Shown here piece by piece: positions 62,816 to 64,000 of a stretch of DNA of 64,000 nt. Numbering within the stretch: the first letter of the stretch is position 1; every line of letters starts with the position of its first letter. The translations under genes and the position numbers were made by a program. This DNA comes from Niallia sp. FSL W8-0635 (GTDB lineage: Bacteria; Bacillota; Bacilli; Bacillales; Cytobacillaceae): positions 381,864-445,863 of the forward strand of contig NZ_JBBOYD010000002.1 in NCBI RefSeq assembly GCF_038007965.1. Reading direction: 5' to 3'. Below the pieces are notes generated by a model. It was not told the DNA's origin, ran no database searches, and was given only the letters and a program-made list of their open reading frames with translations.

Positions 62816-63926
62816 TTTAGGAATGGGAATGAATATTGGTTTGAGTAAGATGGCTGAAGCAACACCCGGACTTACATATAAGCAACTAGCCAATGTATCT
62901 CAATGGCGCATGTATGAAGATGCCATGAATAAAGCACAAGCCATATTAGTAAATTTTCATCATAAATTACAATTGTCTTCCTATTGGGGCGACGGTACAA
63001 CATCCTCATCGGATGGTATGAGAATGCAGCTAGGTGTTTCATCACTACATGCAGATGCAAATCCACATTATGGAACCGGAAAAGGAGCAACCATCTATCG
63101 TTTTACTAGTGATCAATTCTCTTCTTACTACACCAAGATTATTCATACTAATTCAAGGGATGCGATTCATGTTTTAGATGGTTTGTTGCACCATGAGACG
63201 GATCTAAACATAGAAGAGCATTATACAGACACAGCCGGTTATACAGACCAAATATTTGGACTGACTCATTTATTAGGATTTAATTTTGCTCCAAGAATAA
63301 GAGATTTATCAGATTCGAAATTATTTACAATAGATAAAGCAAGTGAATATCCAAAATTAGAAGCCATTTTACGTGGACAAATAAATACAAAGGTCATTAA
63401 AGAAAATTATGAGGATGTTTTGCGATTAGCTCATTCTATACGAGAAGGAACAGTTTCAGCATCCCTTATTATGGGGAAATTAGGTTCTTATTCAAGACAA
63501 AACAGCCTAGCTACAGCCTTACGTGAGATGGGACGAATAGAAAAAACTATCTTTATTCTTAATTATATTTCAGATGAATCTTTAAGAAGAAAAATACAAA
63601 GAGGATTGAATAAAGGAGAATCTATGAATGGACTGGCACGAGCTATTTTCTTCGGAAAGCAAGGAGAGCTTAGGGAACGAACCATACAGCATCAATTGCA
63701 AAGAGCCAGTGCCTTAAACATAATCATCAATGCCATCAGTATCTGGAATACTTTACATCTAACAAAAGCAGTTGAATATCAAAAACGGTCAGATAGTTTA
63801 AATGAAGAATTATTGCACCATATGTCACCTCTAGGTTGGGAACATATTAATTTATTAGGAGAATACCATTTTAATTCCGATAAAAAAGTTTCGTTAGATT
63901 CTTTAAGACCATTGAAACTTTCTTAA
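62813..63926 (+). pseudogene. tnpA: 3' part of a second copy of the first Tn3 transposase
   Basis: The last 372 codons or so match the C-terminal part of the protein at 17593 with no residue difference, including the whole catalytic triad. The N-terminal two thirds are missing, cut by the 13.2-kb transposon. The apparent start at 62769 lies in the transposon end. A second insertion of the same element type is implied. Confidence 0.92.
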
Positions 63927-63962
63927 CGTTGTTAAAAATAGAGAATTCGTCAGGAAAATAGG

Positions 63963-64000
63963 CTTATCGTTGTAAATCCGCATTTTCCTGACGCTACCCC
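63963..64000 (+). repeat. Right terminal inverted repeat, second copy
   Basis: Same sequence as 20596-20633 and ends at the last base of the window (GGGG on the complement). Confidence 0.85.

Noticed and set aside
1..64000. CRISPR array, tRNA, rRNA, riboswitch or replication origin
   Set aside because: I looked for regularly spaced repeats, cloverleaf-like sequences and iterons and saw none that I could support.

Overview
The window reads as accessory DNA from a low-GC, endospore-forming member of the Bacillaceae. Evidence for this is the AT-rich sequence, strong AGGAGG-type ribosome binding sites, frequent TTG/GTG starts, sporulation-type genes (SpoIIP, YwmB, RsfA, a SleB-like hydrolase) and many Bacillus-type families. 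I see no rRNA, tRNA, CRISPR array, replication initiator or conjugation gene, so plasmid versus chromosomal island cannot be decided here.

Region 1 (1-16.5 kb) is a sulfane-sulfur (persulfide/thiosulfate) island, almost all on the minus strand. It holds two parallel operons of the same parts: rhodanese, TusA-rhodanese fusion, DsrE-like protein, glutaredoxin, rhodanese-MBL (persulfide-dioxygenase-like) fusion, TusA, and a TauE/SafE exporter. Operon A is 1-5200 and operon B is 8196-11995. A CstR-type repressor (Cys31/Cys60, no copper His) lies beside operon A. TACCC-N4-GGGTA operators overlap two near-consensus promoters. Between and after the operons are a CtaG-like protein, DUF2243 and DUF2892 membrane proteins, a 59-aa zinc-ribbon-like protein, relics of a flavoprotein and of a secreted Met-rich protein, DUF302, a frameshifted methyltransferase, an MFS transporter, a second MBL dioxygenase-like enzyme and an ArsR-rhodanese fusion.

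Region 2 (16.8-20.6 kb) is the resolvase, res region, transposase and right terminal repeat of a Tn3-family transposon. No left end is visible, so the sulfur genes may be its cargo. The transposon abuts a relic of an ATP-dependent DNA ligase.

Region 3 (20.6-49.6 kb) is mixed accessory DNA. It carries cell-wall enzymes (LysM-SleB, M23, C39-like), an orphan zinc-type binding lipoprotein, a two-component system with a VTT protein, and a copper block: lgt, DUF1405, a multicopper oxidase lipoprotein, copA, copZ and csoR with CsoR boxes. It continues with a spoIIP gene split by an IS3-family element (frame restored by removing the IS and one 4-bp target duplicate), ywmB, a sirohaem-reductase-like protein, a YdhK lipoprotein, a PD-(D/E)XK-like nuclease candidate, a Csp copper-storage-like protein, a degenerate response regulator, RsfA, a Rap-like TPR protein, and a HEPN-like gene cut off by the next transposon.

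Region 4 (49.6-62.8 kb) is a complete 13.2-kb Tn3-family transposon bounded by 56-bp inverted repeats (55/56 identical). The transposase is at the left end and a C-terminally extended resolvase at the right end. Its cargo looks copper-related: two Csp-like proteins, DUF302, a multicopper oxidase, four SHOCT-type small proteins, a Met-rich repeat protein and a two-component system. It sits inside a second copy of the first transposase, whose last 1188 bp (62813-64000) repeat 19446-20633. The window ends exactly at that copy's terminal repeat, which would also fit an assembly break at a repeat.
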